This document shows, one piece after another, positions 1-12,860 of a stretch of DNA of 60,000 bases. The DNA lies in the NCBI RefSeq assembly GCF_037975245.1, contig NC_092562.1, positions 21,905,054-21,965,053 on the forward strand. The letters are read 5' to 3'. The stretch's first letter is position 1, and each line of letters opens with the position of its first letter. The translations under genes were made by a program, and so were the position numbers. This DNA is from Apostichopus japonicus. Taxonomy: Eukaryota; Echinodermata; Holothuroidea; Aspidochirotida; Stichopodidae. Below the pieces are notes generated by a model, which saw only the letters and a list, made by a program, of their open reading frames with translations, did no database searches and was not told the origin of the DNA.

Positions 1-1071
1 TCTCGGAATTGGTCAGCCCTCTGTCTAGTATTAGTGATTTAAAGTCCTCTCTATCCCTCATTTTCGTCGGGTTTTTGTGCTAAATGATCAACTTCAATCA
101 AACCAACAGTCAGTTCCAAACACTGTGTAGTATAACTGCATCAGTATTCCGTGATGATCGTGAAACGAAATTTGCCACTAATAGAAATTTCAAAAATCAT
201 TTCAAGCCTCTAAAGTTGAACGTTTGCGCCATTATTCATGCCCTTGCTCCAAAATCAGGACGTTGTTGACGATTTTCACATGGTTGTTGCTAACATCAAT
301 TGACGCCGTGGTTAACGAATTTTTCCCTTTTTTGCGTTCCATAACATGTCACGTTTCAAACCATTTAATGTGACATCATGAAGAGTTCCTAACCTTTATC
401 TAATAGAAGAAGAACAAGAAGATAATCTTTTTTTTCTGACACAGTGTTCCTGCAAGCCCTTAGATGCGTCCATTGAAAGTAGCCTATCGCACATAAAAAT
501 ATCGTCCTATCTGGGTGCAGGTCTGGGAACCGGTATATTCTACTCTATTTTCAAAAAAATCTTTATTAATCTATGTAATGGTTAACAGGATCTAATCGGT
601 TTAAACCCAAACATTATAAGAAGGTGGTTGTATCGTATTGAGCTGTCGTCATCATCATTGTTTTCATCTCCACTGGAGTGCACGTGCAAGGATCGTTGCC
701 TAGTACAGTAAAACCGATTGCTTGTTGGACATTGCTGTACCGAAGGTTGCTGTACGGCATCCTAACGTGGTAAGTCAGTTGACCGCATCTGGATAGGATA
801 AGAAAAAATCGTGAGGGTTACATGAAATTACTGGCAATCGAGGGGAAATTTCCAATATGTTTATGACAATAAAAAATAATAATAAAAACAACTAAATAAG
901 AAACGAAACTTGGTATAATTGAATACACTTCATATAGATTTACGAGATTATAAAGTTGTTGAATTGTAAATATCCTTAAACGGCAGGAGGATCTGAATAA
1001 GAAGTTTAAAGGAGGTTAACTGGGGTATAAAGAGATGTATATATATATATAAAATGTGGTACATAACTGAC

Positions 1072-1742
1072 CTATCATAGATAAGCATGTCGTCCTTTTC
1101 TCCATCTAGCAAAGACCATATATTGAGTGAATCTGTATCCTGGTAGACCGGGAAGTTTACTCTTTCAGTCAGTAGGTATGAATAGAGCGTGGGATACGTC
1201 CCTTTCATATTAACAATTAAAAATTTGATATCAGAATAACCGCCTTCGATAAAAGCCAATCGAAGTGATTCTAACCTGCATTGAAACAAAATATAATAAT
1301 AAATATAAATATGGTGTAAACAATGGCGTAGAATGGTGTGGTATGGCACAGTGACAGGGTACAGCAGAATTCGTTACGTATATATGTGATATAATATAGT
1401 GCATGTGTGGCGATGATATTGACATAATGAATTTGTATTTCATTGAAATAAAATTGGTAGTGTATTAAATTATATGACTATTAACCATCAACACAATATG
1501 GAAATCTGAAAAAATAGCCGATTCGTCATTACTCACATCGTTGCTTGTGTACGGCAAAATCCTCACGTGGACTTCAAGAGCGCCACCACTGTGACATGAC
1601 CTAAGGTATTCAACATCGGGTCGAACCTGTCTGTTGTGGTCCAGTGAGGGGACACGTCACAACGAACATCGGAGTCGAATTCGTCTTGACCCCGCCCCAT
1701 GAGGGGCAGAAGAGCCAAGAGTAAAGGGATGATGTAGACCAT
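1072..1742 (-). CDS. SELENOP: Selenoprotein P, N-terminal exons (partial, continues left of window)
   Basis: A secreted selenium-transport and redox protein. Coding exon 1 spans 1742-1537 and coding exon 2 spans 1275-1072. The ATG at 1742 gives the signal peptide MVYIIPLLLALLPLMGRG; an upstream in-frame TTG is in the short 5' UTR. The N-terminal thioredoxin-like domain follows: DPMLNTLGHVTVVALLKST, then in-frame TGA at 1565-1563, then GFC. This gives a U-x-x-C redox motif where human SELENOP has U-Y-L-C. Exon 2 reads LESLRLAFIEGGYSDIKFLI then SLLDGEKDDMLIYDR, parallel to the human protein. The donors are GTGAGT and GTCAGT, and exon 2 ends in phase 2. I could not find the next exon or a SECIS element in the remaining 1071 bases, so the rest, including any Sec-rich C-terminal part, lies outside. 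Confidence 0.9.
1563..1565 (-). other. SELENOP: In-frame UGA selenocysteine codon
   Basis: The TGA follows ...LLKST and precedes GFC, giving U-G-F-C. The frame stays open through the splice into exon 2 with continued similarity to selenoprotein P, so termination here is unlikely. Confidence 0.88.
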
Positions 1743-2794
1743 CCTGGTTGCCAACTATATATACGGTATGTCAGACAAGGCCTGATTCTAAATACGACCT
1801 ATAACACAGAATGTAAAATAAGGGGGTAAACAAAATGGTTAACAAATTGCGTTTATAGTCTGTGTAGGTGAAATATATACATCTTATGGGCCTGGCGTTA
1901 CGATCCTAGCAGGGAGAGGCGTCAAGTGCCACTTCTGACCCTAGGAGACAATTACGTGACGGTGGCCCTTTTTAGCACTTTCGAGTTTGTCTTAAAATTA
2001 TTATTCGATGAGAATACACTATTTATTATCACATATTTTCCCAATTCCCCTCCATATTTTCCCGCGCCCTCTAATTGACCTCAGGCCCGGAATCGTAGCC
2101 CCCCCCCCCTCTGACACCCTTCACACCAGGCCTGCCTGCTAGCAGGGTCTACTTTTCAAGGCAAACTAAGAAACTTCCTTTTTTGAAAATAGAATTTCGC
2201 TTAGCTACAGGAAGATATTGAATAATTTGATATTCATTTATCACGAAAGAAGTTCACGTGTTTGATCACCAAAGTCTTAAACATAGAAGCTCATATTAAG
2301 AGGCTTAGTTTGTTAAATTGGCGGAATTTCTTTTCTCTCTACTTTTTAATTTGTTGTGGTGTTTGTTTTCCTCTCAGGATTTGCATATTAATTTAACAAG
2401 TAGACTTTGGGAAATTTGAAAATTTTGACGGCACCCAAATCTATTGTTGCCGCACATAAAATAAGATACAGGTGAAGTGAGGGAAAGTCTCTTAAACTAC
2501 TCACCCTTTCCGATTACACAGGAGGTTCTCACACCTCAATTTCATACAACCCTTTCCCATTACACATCGTAACTTGTCTGTGTGTAGGCCTATATATACT
2601 TTAGCAAAGATATGTAGGGGAAAGTCGTTTCACCCAGCTGAGCAGCGGTAAAACTGAGACTAAAATGCTCGATTAAAGTAACGTCACATTATATTTACAA
2701 GATGTCGTACTGGAAACGAAAACATTTCAATGGAGTTACTCAGATAAACAAAGTTGAAGGATAAAATTGTGAAATAAAAACAAAAAGTGCCTAC

Positions 2795-2883
2795 CTTTAT
2801 CTTCTCCCTGCACCAGGAGGAAGTAACTATTTGGTGTTCAGTTGAAGAAGAGCAAACCAGATATGTTGCAAGTCTGATTTATA
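2795..2883 (-). promoter_or_regulatory. Candidate core promoter and non-coding first exon of the selenoprotein P gene
   Basis: On the minus strand a TATAAAT box lies at 2883-2877. About 30 bases downstream, a segment ending in GATAAAG meets a donor GTAGGC at 2794. The coding exon has a suitable acceptor (TATATATAG) ending at 1755, 12 bases before the ATG, so a spliced 5' UTR fits. Transcript data are lacking. Confidence 0.4.
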
Positions 2884-3448
2884 CTAGGTTCAAACCGTGC
2901 ACGTAGTCACCTGATCTATCGTGTTTACCCAAATGTGGTTGTCTGTCCCGGATTGCGTCAGTCTTGTGACCAAAGTCTGACGTTTTCTTTACTCCATCCG
3001 TATACTTGTTAGATAAACACGACGTGGACCATGCATGACTTAACGACTAATACAATATTTAAAACAGGAAGGAAATCTAAGGCTATGTCAACCTCAGTTG
3101 CTTGTTAACGATTCCACCAGTTTACCACAACTTCCCCTTTACAATAGGACAATGGTGGAGATTTATGCTATCATTGAATGTTTCCAACGAGAGACGGCAA
3201 CAGGCTACCCTACACGTAACATTGTTTATAATTAACATGTTACAATGGTTAGACACTGATGTACAATGACTCTTCATATCATATGATTACTTAAGAATCT
3301 GGCATTTTGCTCGTTTGGTGACCCCAAATATTACACCTTGATCATCATGGCGACCCTGCAGAGGTGGAGGTTGTGGCATGTATTGGGAGGGGATCTCCAG
3401 GGGGTAGGTATCCTCCCTCACATTTATAAAAATATATATTGTAACATG

Positions 3449-3449
<1 letters not shown>

Positions 3450-3525
<76 letters not shown>
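3450..3525. repeat. (AT)n microsatellite
   Basis: Uninterrupted AT dinucleotides. One of several in the window (also 3856-3931, 40578-40654, 47426-47541, and an interrupted one at 47712-47788). Confidence 0.97.
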
Positions 3526-3528
<3 letters not shown>

Positions 3529-3846
3529 GTTCAGGAGGAAGATTAAAGAGAGTCTCCTAATCAAAGACTTAAATGCTTACTTAAATAGAAACGTAGCGAG
3601 CTACGGGTTGGAGCTATTCTAATCCCTATTTACTTTTTATTGCTGGTTTGTTCTAATCATTCCTAGTTTAAAAATTTACTCATGTTTATTACTATTGTCG
3701 TCTTTGGATGTATATTAGCCCTTGTATTTAATTGATCTTGTACAATTACCTGACGATGGAGTGGTGACCACTCCGAAATATAGCAGTATGTCGTTGTTAA
3801 AGATATTCGTTTGTTTATCTTTTATACTATCAGTATGGACCACTAC

Positions 3847-3855
<9 letters not shown>

Positions 3856-3931
<76 letters not shown>
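3856..3931. repeat. (AT)n microsatellite
   Basis: Uninterrupted AT dinucleotides, about 400 bp from the previous tract. Confidence 0.97.
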
Positions 3932-3934
<3 letters not shown>

Positions 3935-5419
3935 ATGGTGTTTTAATACGATGAAATTAACAACAACATTAGGCATACACTGATAAGTCGAAGTCAATAT
4001 CAAACTCAAGTGATTCAGCAACTTTTTTTTTATGGAGGATCGACATCTTGAAGAGTAGGCATATATAGAAATTCTACTACCACACAATTATATTTCTCTC
4101 ATTTGTCTTCAACTATGATATAATGAAGAATAAAATTCTGCCTAAAGTCATCTTTTAATGGACATAATAATATATACTATGATCATATAGCACTATTAAA
4201 ACGTCGAAATATATCACACACTGCTTCGTGACATGTAATCTATATGTATCTTGCTCCCATTGGTATTACTACCATACACCTATACACACATTTATTTGCT
4301 AAAAGTATCACCGTATTTTATTTGCACCGGAAATGCAAAAAACGCACCTTTATGAAGTTCACATCAAGGTATAACATTTTATCCCATACCTTTCCTTTGT
4401 TAACGGTCTGACGTACTATAACAGGGTTGTGGCAACTTCATCGGGCTAATCATTCAGCCACAACGGTCAACTCTTTCTTCCTGTATTGGACATTTTAATA
4501 CCGTGTATAGCCGAAAGCTTTTTTTCTTTTGCTTCGTTGGGTCCACTGTGAATTGAACGCACGGTGAATGGAAATCTTACTGTTTGGGAAGACCACCAAT
4601 TATAGGTTGAACCAGGCCCTTTTTTCAGTATTATAAAGATTTGAGCTTATACCGATATTCAAAGCAGATGTATATGTTTCATTACGTATATTTGCATGGA
4701 GTATATCACATTTCACGTTGGACTAGAGACACACTCATGTAAACTATACTTGGCAATGTTATTTATAATTATTCACTATAGTTATAAAATTTGCTGAAAC
4801 AGCTGTTATTTTGCATCAAATAAAGCTTCACTAAACAAAAAAGAAATTAAAATTTATACTTCTAACATGTTAGCATTCCGAAAACTATATGTGGCCTATA
4901 ACCTGTAGAAATTATTGTTTTAAAACAACGTGCTCCCACCGTCTATACTGAGGATTTTGAAGACTCGCGCAAAAAGAAACGTCTAATGCCGGTAATTTGA
5001 CCTAGTTTCGAATGAGGTGTAACAGAAGTGTTAAACACCACCATCGATCCCAGAAAATACACATACAGCTTGCTACCATCGGTAATTAGACACTATAGTG
5101 TACAGTCAGTATATACAGCTGCGGTCAATACCCAAAGCACAGTGTACAAACGATACAGCGATGGACATCTCAGGTCCAGCTAAAGATAACAAGGTATCTT
5201 GTTTCATTACTGTCTGCATTTGTAGCGACACGAACAAACGTCACTTTTTCAGATGGCCGCACGTTGTCTGGGGCGAGTCTTCAATGCCTTTAAACTAGAC
5301 TTGACGTATTGCCCAGACCAACTCCATCGATGACGGTCACATAGGTCTGCCATTGGTAGTAAAATGTCCAAGGTACCCATTCCAGCCGTTGCAGAAAGGT
5401 TCAAGGTTTTTTCTGTGCT

Positions 5420-5690
5420 CAGACGCGGATCCAGATGTGTGGGTGGGTTTATACACCCCGCTCATTTCAGCCTCACACAAAACTTCAAAAGAATCATTTT
5501 AGCACAACATTTCGTTTAGACCTTATTTATTTATTCAACTCTGCATTAGATGACGTTTGACGTCGAAAATTATATTTCTTTCTTTCTCAGGGAGGACCTC
5601 CAGACACCCCCCCCCCCCCCAATAGGGTTTCTGTTTTAACGAACCCCGGGTACACACATCTTCTTTTACTTATCTCTCGATCCACCCCTG
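5420..5690. mobile_element. Eroded hAT-like element
   Basis: The left end CAGACGCGGATCCAGA and the right end TCTCGATCCACCCCTG are imperfect inverted repeats of the common CAGGGGYGGATC type. No matching target duplication is visible, so the boundaries are approximate. Confidence 0.5.
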
Positions 5691-7216
5691 GCTCTCGTCC
5701 ACTATTCGTCCACTCCTTGCTCCACAGTCTAATCCCAAGAGATTAAGGTTATAAAGCATACTGATAGATAGTTGTTTCCTCTCAACAACCATTTTAATCC
5801 ATGATTAAACTAATTCAATTACACCAAGGTCTTCGACACTGGGATGGCCCCCATGATTTCCTAGCAATGATTCTTACCCGGGCGTGGGGTCACGATAGGC
5901 GGCGATTTCCCACTCCCACCCACCCCCTCCCACTATAATCTTAAACCTGTGCCGCGTGCCTTTACATTTGTGCACGTAAAATGACATTTTGCTATATGTA
6001 TACGATGAGACATTCATGTGAGTTCTGCTTTTATTAGACCTAACCAAACTAACAGAATAATACATATAACTACAAACAAGTAGCGCCTGTGAAGCTATTT
6101 TACAGAATGGAAGAACTGAGACTATCGGAACAGTCAAATTCGTGACAACGATGTCTGTTAACCCGAAGGTACAAATATACGTCTATAGCGCTGTCTGTTT
6201 TCCAAGCGTGCGAGAGTAATGCTTTTTCATTCGTAGGGACTCTTTCTTACTCAGTTGGCCGTCAGCTGAAATTGGAGCAATAAAACAATGCAAGCATCGT
6301 TACAAATACATTCAAAAGTCATCATTAACCTAATTGTTATTGTGGTGAGCGTTACAATATTGGCTTCACTGGCCAAGTGAACGATACATACATGACTGGA
6401 CGTTGAAACTTAAAAGTTTCATAAAGTCTCTATAGGCTACATTTGCAGTTTCAGAGGTTAGCTGCGTACCGAACTCATTCTGAGCCTGTCACGACGCTGA
6501 CAAGCGCCCTCAGTTGGTAGGTACCTTCATGCCTACACTCCCTGGTGTGTTGTCCACCCAAACAATAAAACCATGAACAACGGAAAAGTCCTTCCTAATA
6601 CTGCAAATATTTCACGCGCACTACAGTACTTCGTATTGACAGGCAACTGCAGTTTTAGTTTTTTAGTTGTGTTTTGGCTGCGGGGAAAAGGAAGTTTGGC
6701 AGAAATGGGAATGACGTTCATGTTGGTCGTGTGTGAACAAAGTGGTGGTGGAACTATAGTACAGAAAAGGTTTTTTTTTATGGTGAATTTATTTGTATGA
6801 GTTGGTGGAGGAATAAGGGGCGTGGTTAACCTGCGAAGGGAGGAACTAGTCAAGACCATGTTTTATGACATCACTGGAAGAAATCATGGGCAACTTCTGA
6901 CCACAAACAAGAGGTGAATCTGAAATGGGGAATTTTGGCAAGACCTCGAGTTAACTTTAATTTCCTTGAAAAAATAGGATATTCGTATAACCTCCATCCC
7001 TCTTTTACATCTACCATCCCTTCCACCAGGCTTATAAATGTATATCATGATGTCGTGAAGAACCCCCCCCCCCCCTTCTCCCCAAAAATGAAAAATACAA
7101 CAACAAAAAACACGCCATAACATAACCTTCATTCGTGGGAAAAGCTGTACGGTAATTACAAATTCCATGACGTCATATTTAATAACTGAATAACTGCATA
7201 CTAGTATCGTACTTAC

Positions 7217-8303
7217 AATTCTCGTCATAGCGTACAAGCAAAGTAGCAAATGATCTGAGATCTCCACCTCTGGACATCCACTCGACCAATGTAACCTGGT
7301 TGTCGTCATTAGTGTCCAAATTGCGAAACACTTGTCGAACCTGCATGGTTGGTGGGAAACCTAGTTGATTCCTGTGGTGAAAAAGATGGAAATCATTCCC
7401 TCTCAAAAATGCTCTCCCTTTAATAGTCGCTTGATTCAGGTATAACCTATACAGGAATTGACAATGACCACAGTCGCCTCGAACCTTGTATTCAAATTAA
7501 GATGATCGAATTATGATGTGACTGCTTTTGAAAGCGAAAGTATTTCAGACATGCAGAGTAAACAGACTTTCTCGAGGTAATAAGTTTGGGTAGTATAACC
7601 ATTACATGTTTTGTCAATTAACAAGCACAAGCACAATTAACAAGCAGTGGCTTGCGACATCTAGAATGGTACATATGAGTATAGGTGTAGTATAGACAGT
7701 CGTTATGTCCCAGTTGGCTCGCCATGCATACTTTCTAAACGCAATGCGTAAACAAAAAACAAACAATAATATATTACTTGCCAACCAAAGTATATGTTAA
7801 ACTATTACAATTTTGAAGTATATCCAAAGTCTGAACTGATAAATAAAATTGTGCTGTAACGGTAAAGACATCTCCAATTAAAATCATTTGATATAGAGGT
7901 ACCTACACTATAACATGATATTGATGAGTTAATATTCTAGTGTTAGATACAAACATTACAGTAACCTGTCTGTAAGGATATCATAGTGAATGTTCAAGGA
8001 TGAATGACCGTAGATGCCATCTATAGTAAAACGAAATAAAACCTCCACTCCCAGGACCCCTAAACACACGTCACCCTTTTCCCTCACCTACACATTTCTA
8101 AAAATAACTCACAGTGTTTGTACATATTCTGCAAACATGGAGGAGACTGATTCCCGCTGTTTTGCTGCGTACATCATTGAAGTCCCTGGGATGCCCTTAG
8201 CGTCTGGACCAGCAGTTTCAGCATCCTCGGGACAACTCCTGCGACAACTCAGTGCAAAACTGAGGCAAATGAACAAAACGACTGTCCTGATGAGGTTAGC
8301 CAT
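7217..8303 (-). CDS. Small secreted EF-hand protein, 5' exons (3' end not found)
   Basis: Exon 1 (8303-8113) starts at ATG in context ATCATGG and encodes a signal peptide (MANLIRTVVLFICLSFALSC), then CPEDAETAGPDAKGIPGTSM and an amphipathic stretch ending SSMFAEYVQTL. Exon 2 (7371-7217) joins in phase 2 and reads NQLGFPPTMQVRQVFRNLDT, then NDDNQVTLVEW. The loop DTNDDNQVTLVE fits a 12-residue calcium-binding EF-hand, with D, N, D, Q, T at positions 1, 3, 5, 7, 9 and E at 12. It ends at YDEN with donor GTAAGT, phase 1. No gene name is recognised. The remaining exon or exons, presumably between 7216 and about 2900, were not identified with confidence. It lies head-to-tail between SVEP1 and selenoprotein P. 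Confidence 0.7.
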
Positions 8304-9580
8304 GATGAATATCTCGATTAGGAAAGAAAAAGAGAGGCTGTTATTTTATTTTCTGTCCTGCATGATTTGGGATGTCCTCTCGGCGCGAATGTTATTTCGA
8401 AGAAACATTAACTGCTATACCATGCGTTATTTTCTATTCACAGTTTCAAAGAATGGGGACAGGAGGTTGGCCAAAATGTCGGACGGTGCTGATGCATGCT
8501 ATTAGCCTATCATGTTAGGTAAACAGTAAAACACTTTTTTTTAAACTTTACAACGTAACGCATCGGCCTGATTATAACTGTATTAAATATCAGCAAAGGT
8601 CATTGTCATTAGTCGGCATTTAAATGTTGTTACTATACTCTGGAGGTATATAATGAAAACATATAATGAAAATATATAATACAAAATACCCACTTTCTAG
8701 AAAATGAATTCACAAAGATGTATACGAAGCATGTGTGCAAATCAAACGGACATGTAAAAGAGGCTATATGAAAACTTATACAGACACTTTGAGTGTATGA
8801 CAAGATTAAAGCGTTTCACTTGTTAACAGTACCGTAGTGATGTTCTCACTGAAGTAATGATCATTCTAAACTTCCAATAAGTTGTGAAAGGGGGACTTGG
8901 GTGGGGGGGGGGGGAATTGGGAAATGAAGACAATAAAAACATTGCTGCAATTGCACAAAGTAGAAATCTTACCTGAGAGAAATGACTTGATAGTATCGCA
9001 AAGTAGGCATATATAGTGCCACATTTGTTCCTAACACTTGCTTCAGTCTGTCCCGATAAGCTTTATAACAGACTGGCTTGTTAAGTCCAGAATTGATTTC
9101 GGAAACGAGACCGGAAAATATCTTGTCAATTTGACTTCAGCCTTCATTGTAATTATACAGATTAAGGGCGTCATGTTAATCACCAACATTCCAATTTTGG
9201 TTATTTAAAGTTGTTCTTAATAAGGGACCTCTACGTGTGCTTCATTATACAAAAGTACACATAAACCCCGTTTGTACTTCTCATATAGTTGCCCTATGAA
9301 ATCATTTTTGGTAACCGATAACGTGCTACTATAGACCAGAGTTGCATGTAGGTAATCAATATCCTAGTATCATGGCTCAGTAGTAATTATAACTGTAACA
9401 ACCTGAACCCGATTGACTGAGTATGCAAAGGGTTTAGGCTGCCAAGGACTGTTGTATAAGCCAAGACCGCATGCGCAGTTACGGCTCCAAACCGCCTGTG
9501 CACCGGGTTCGAGGCTACAAAGCGTCAGTGTGTGAGGTCGCAATGCCGAAGGCGCCGATACCCTCTTGGTCGCGAACTTT

Positions 9581-9753
9581 AGGACCTAATTCCATCCAAG
9601 GAGCCAATGCGTGCTTGCTTCAAGCCCCCACCACCGCCAGTTGAATCACTGCCGCGGTAGAAATGTAGGTCCTAGTTCCATGCAAGGAGCCAATGCGTGC
9701 TTGCTTCAAGCCCCCACCACAGCCTGTTGGATCACTGCGCCGGTAGAAATGTA
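9581..9753. repeat. 86-bp tandem duplication
   Basis: Two adjacent copies share GCCAATGCGTGCTTGCTTCA and the following AGCCCCCACCAC. The first spans about 9581-9667 and the second 9668-9753. Confidence 0.9.
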
Positions 9754-12459
9754 TTCTCCTGATTATCCCTATCAACAGGTGTTCATTTTCGAAGTGTTGC
9801 AGGAGTATTAAAAGTTAAAGACGTCTGTTAAGACATGGAAACTATAACAATAACCAAAAGTCTCATTTGTGTTTGTGTATGAGTGACGACTTTTTTATTT
9901 TATTTTATCAAAGTTGGTCTAAGCAGCGTTGGAAAAAATGTGGCCAGCAGCCATGCATGTTTACGAATGAAAACCCCTAATACCCCATTTCTACAATTTG
10001 GGGTTATTAAAATAAAGCACTGTAACACATGTAAGATGATGTTTTAAAGACAAAATTTGATGATGACGTCAACTCTTCCGTTAAGGCTGAAATCGTTACT
10101 ATGTATAAAGAAAGCCAACCAAGTGTCAACCATGTTAAACCTAAAGTTATTTCAACGATACACTGATATCAGCAGCAGTCCTCTGACATAGGACTGTGAC
10201 CAATTGATCATAACCATAGTCGTCGATTGCATCTCAGGTTGTATGTAGGTGTTTGGTGGTCACGAGGAGATGCGACATTGTAACCGAGTTTAAGTGGTAT
10301 TCGTGGACATGAGTCAAAGAACAGGTGCACAAGTACGGCCCGCCGACAACTTTTCTTCTTATAATTGTTTGACTATGCGGGTATCATGTTTTTATAAACA
10401 TTTAAGCGACCAAAAGAGAGGGGAGAAAGTTCTTTGGTGACCAAACCACAAAGTGGAAGGGACGGGGAACGACATAATCCCACAGGTTTTTAAGACGGGG
10501 ATTACTAACAGACCTGCGAAACTGTCGTTTATCAAAATAGCGAATTCCAATTTTTCCAACCAAAATATTGGGAGACTCAGGAAAAAGCAGAGAGATTTGC
10601 CTAAACTCCAACTAAGACAAGATAGCAAAATAACAAGTAACAACTAAGCAAATAATAATAATAATAATAACTTCTATCCTGCCTTTTTGTAAAAATAAGT
10701 TAGATAAATGTTGAGTGCCCTGCTGTCGAACCTTTAAAAAAAGAAAGATTGTAATTAAAACTTACCCATTTGTTCCCTTTGTTGAAAGTCTTTAACCCTG
10801 GAATTTGTGGAACGCAAATGCACAAATAATCATTTAGCAGTCTGACGCCTCAATTGAAAGTCACATGTACATCAGCCATAGACGTTTGTACTATCAACTC
10901 CACATTCACCCTCCCAGCACCCCCCCCCCCCAGACGCACCCCCCCCCCAGACTGAGCACTCATCCGCCACCCCTATACAATGGTTCTAATGTGAAAATGT
11001 GGTAGGTCTGGAAGGCAAGGCACGGTTCCTCTAATATATGAGTATGATAGATCTATGTTAACGTTAGCGTTGCAAAATTACAAACATGCTCAAGACTCAA
11101 TAATCTGTTGTTCATTCAGGTTATAAACTAATATCAAGACCAGAGAAAGGAAAACAGAATATCGGCATTAAAGGTAAAGTGCTTTTATTAATTTTTATCA
11201 TTCGTTTATATGATCATAAAATCAACTGCGTACAAAATAATATCAAAACAAAGCTGCAAAAGATGTCCTTCTGTCTTGCAAAAGAATTAATGTAACAGAA
11301 ATAAAGTATCAAAATACAGTACAATATAATATTATATGTACACAATGCTATCACAATATCGTTTTGTTGCGTAATTTTATCGTACAAGAATAAAGGAAAT
11401 ACACATTTATTTGACGTCTACTTTGGTTATAAATCTATAAAAAAAACAAATTACTGTGTTTAATGTATCTGCAAATGGATACAAAAAAGATACTTGAAAA
11501 CAAACAAAGATACAAACAAATCAACAACAACAATAACAATCAAACTACTATACAGCCTTTTACTTTCTAATGCTATAGATTGAAAATTAAAAATGTTAAT
11601 TCTAACATTCGATTGACATGTTTGGTGATACCCATATCCCTGACATAAAAAATGACAAAGGTCCCTACTGGCCACTTTTGAAGGGGAAAAGCTCAACCTA
11701 CTGCGTTGTAATACAAAAAAATCTTACAACTCACTTCTGCATTTAACGTCTAATTTTAACTTGGTTGTTTCAGTCTATATATAAGACTGGCCCATTAATG
11801 GAAACTGTTTCACCTAGTCCAAAATTGATTCATTTCGGCTATATGCCTATAGAGTTGTAGAGCTTTATGTTCGAAACAATAACAACACAGAGTAGATGTG
11901 TTCGGAGAAAATCTTACACCTAACATGAGAAATGTAAGAACTTGGGGACCATAAACCTTGAATTTTAAACCAAAAGAAAAACGTTTTTGAGACACACACA
12001 TAGGGAGAGTAGCTTTAGGTTTCCACAGTGAACAACCCATTAGTGTATTGACATCCATTGTTGGACAACCATAACAAGAAGTAGTTAACTTCCTGTTTTG
12101 ATGTCCCGGTTTTCTTTCCAGGTGCTACTAAATCCATACATTCACATTTCAGGTTAAGTACTTTACCATTACTTGAGCCTTTAACCTTATTCACTGTATT
12201 CGTCACGTTGCAAATCAGCTAGCGTTTAGTTTTCTATTGACAAGTTCTTTTCACTATATGAAACCCGATAAATTGGCATACAACATGACACTTGTAAAAC
12301 TTCATACATTGATCATTAATTCTATTAAAATAGAAAAAAGGAACAAGTTTAGCATAATTAATCCTAACCCTTTTGATTGTCGGTAACCTCTACATAATCT
12401 CTAGCCACAGACATTTCTAAAATTCTTTTAAATATCGTCAATCCTGTTTTATTCTCATT

Positions 12460-12860
12460 CTCTGACCACATAAAACCACATAATCAGATGATTGTGGAAC
12501 ATAGGGTTGATGATAATGACGGTCACATACTGACCACATAAAACCACATAATCAGATGATTGTGGAACATAGGGTTGCTGATCATGACGGTCACATACTG
12601 ACCACATAACACCACATAATCAGATGATTGTGGAACATAGGGTTGCTGATCATGACGGTCACATACTGACCACATAACACCACATAATCAGATGATTGTC
12701 GATCATAGGGTTGCTGATCATGACGGTCACATACTGACCACATAAAACCACATAATCAGATGATTGTCGAACATAGGGTTATCGAACATGATGGTAACAT
12801 ACTGATCACATAACACCACAATATCCTATGATTGTCGAACATAGGATTGACGATCGCACA
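12460..12860. repeat. Tandem repeat, 68-bp unit, about 6 copies
   Basis: The TAATCAGATGATTGT core recurs exactly every 68 bases at 12481, 12549, 12617, 12685 and 12753, then decays. The unit also contains TGACGGTCACATACTGACCA. It is just downstream of the SVEP1 stop codon and may lie in the 3' flank or UTR. Confidence 0.93.

Larger units (their letters stand above)
2884..7216. other. Intergenic or intronic stretch, no supported coding sequence
   Basis: Between the selenoprotein P promoter candidate and exon 2 of the EF-hand gene. It holds two AT microsatellites and an eroded hAT-like element. It must also contain the missing 3' exon or exons of the EF-hand gene, but none stands out. Confidence 0.6.

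Noticed and set aside
5160-5260. Possible third exon of the EF-hand gene on the minus strand (YSNETRYLVIFSWT then stop)
   Set aside because: The phase fits and an ATGCAG acceptor is present, but there is no independent support. Other short phase-1 candidates would do as well.
9480-9560. tRNA-derived SINE or tRNA, suggested by GGTTCGAGGCT (B-box-like)
   Set aside because: No matching A box at the right distance and no cloverleaf could be drawn.
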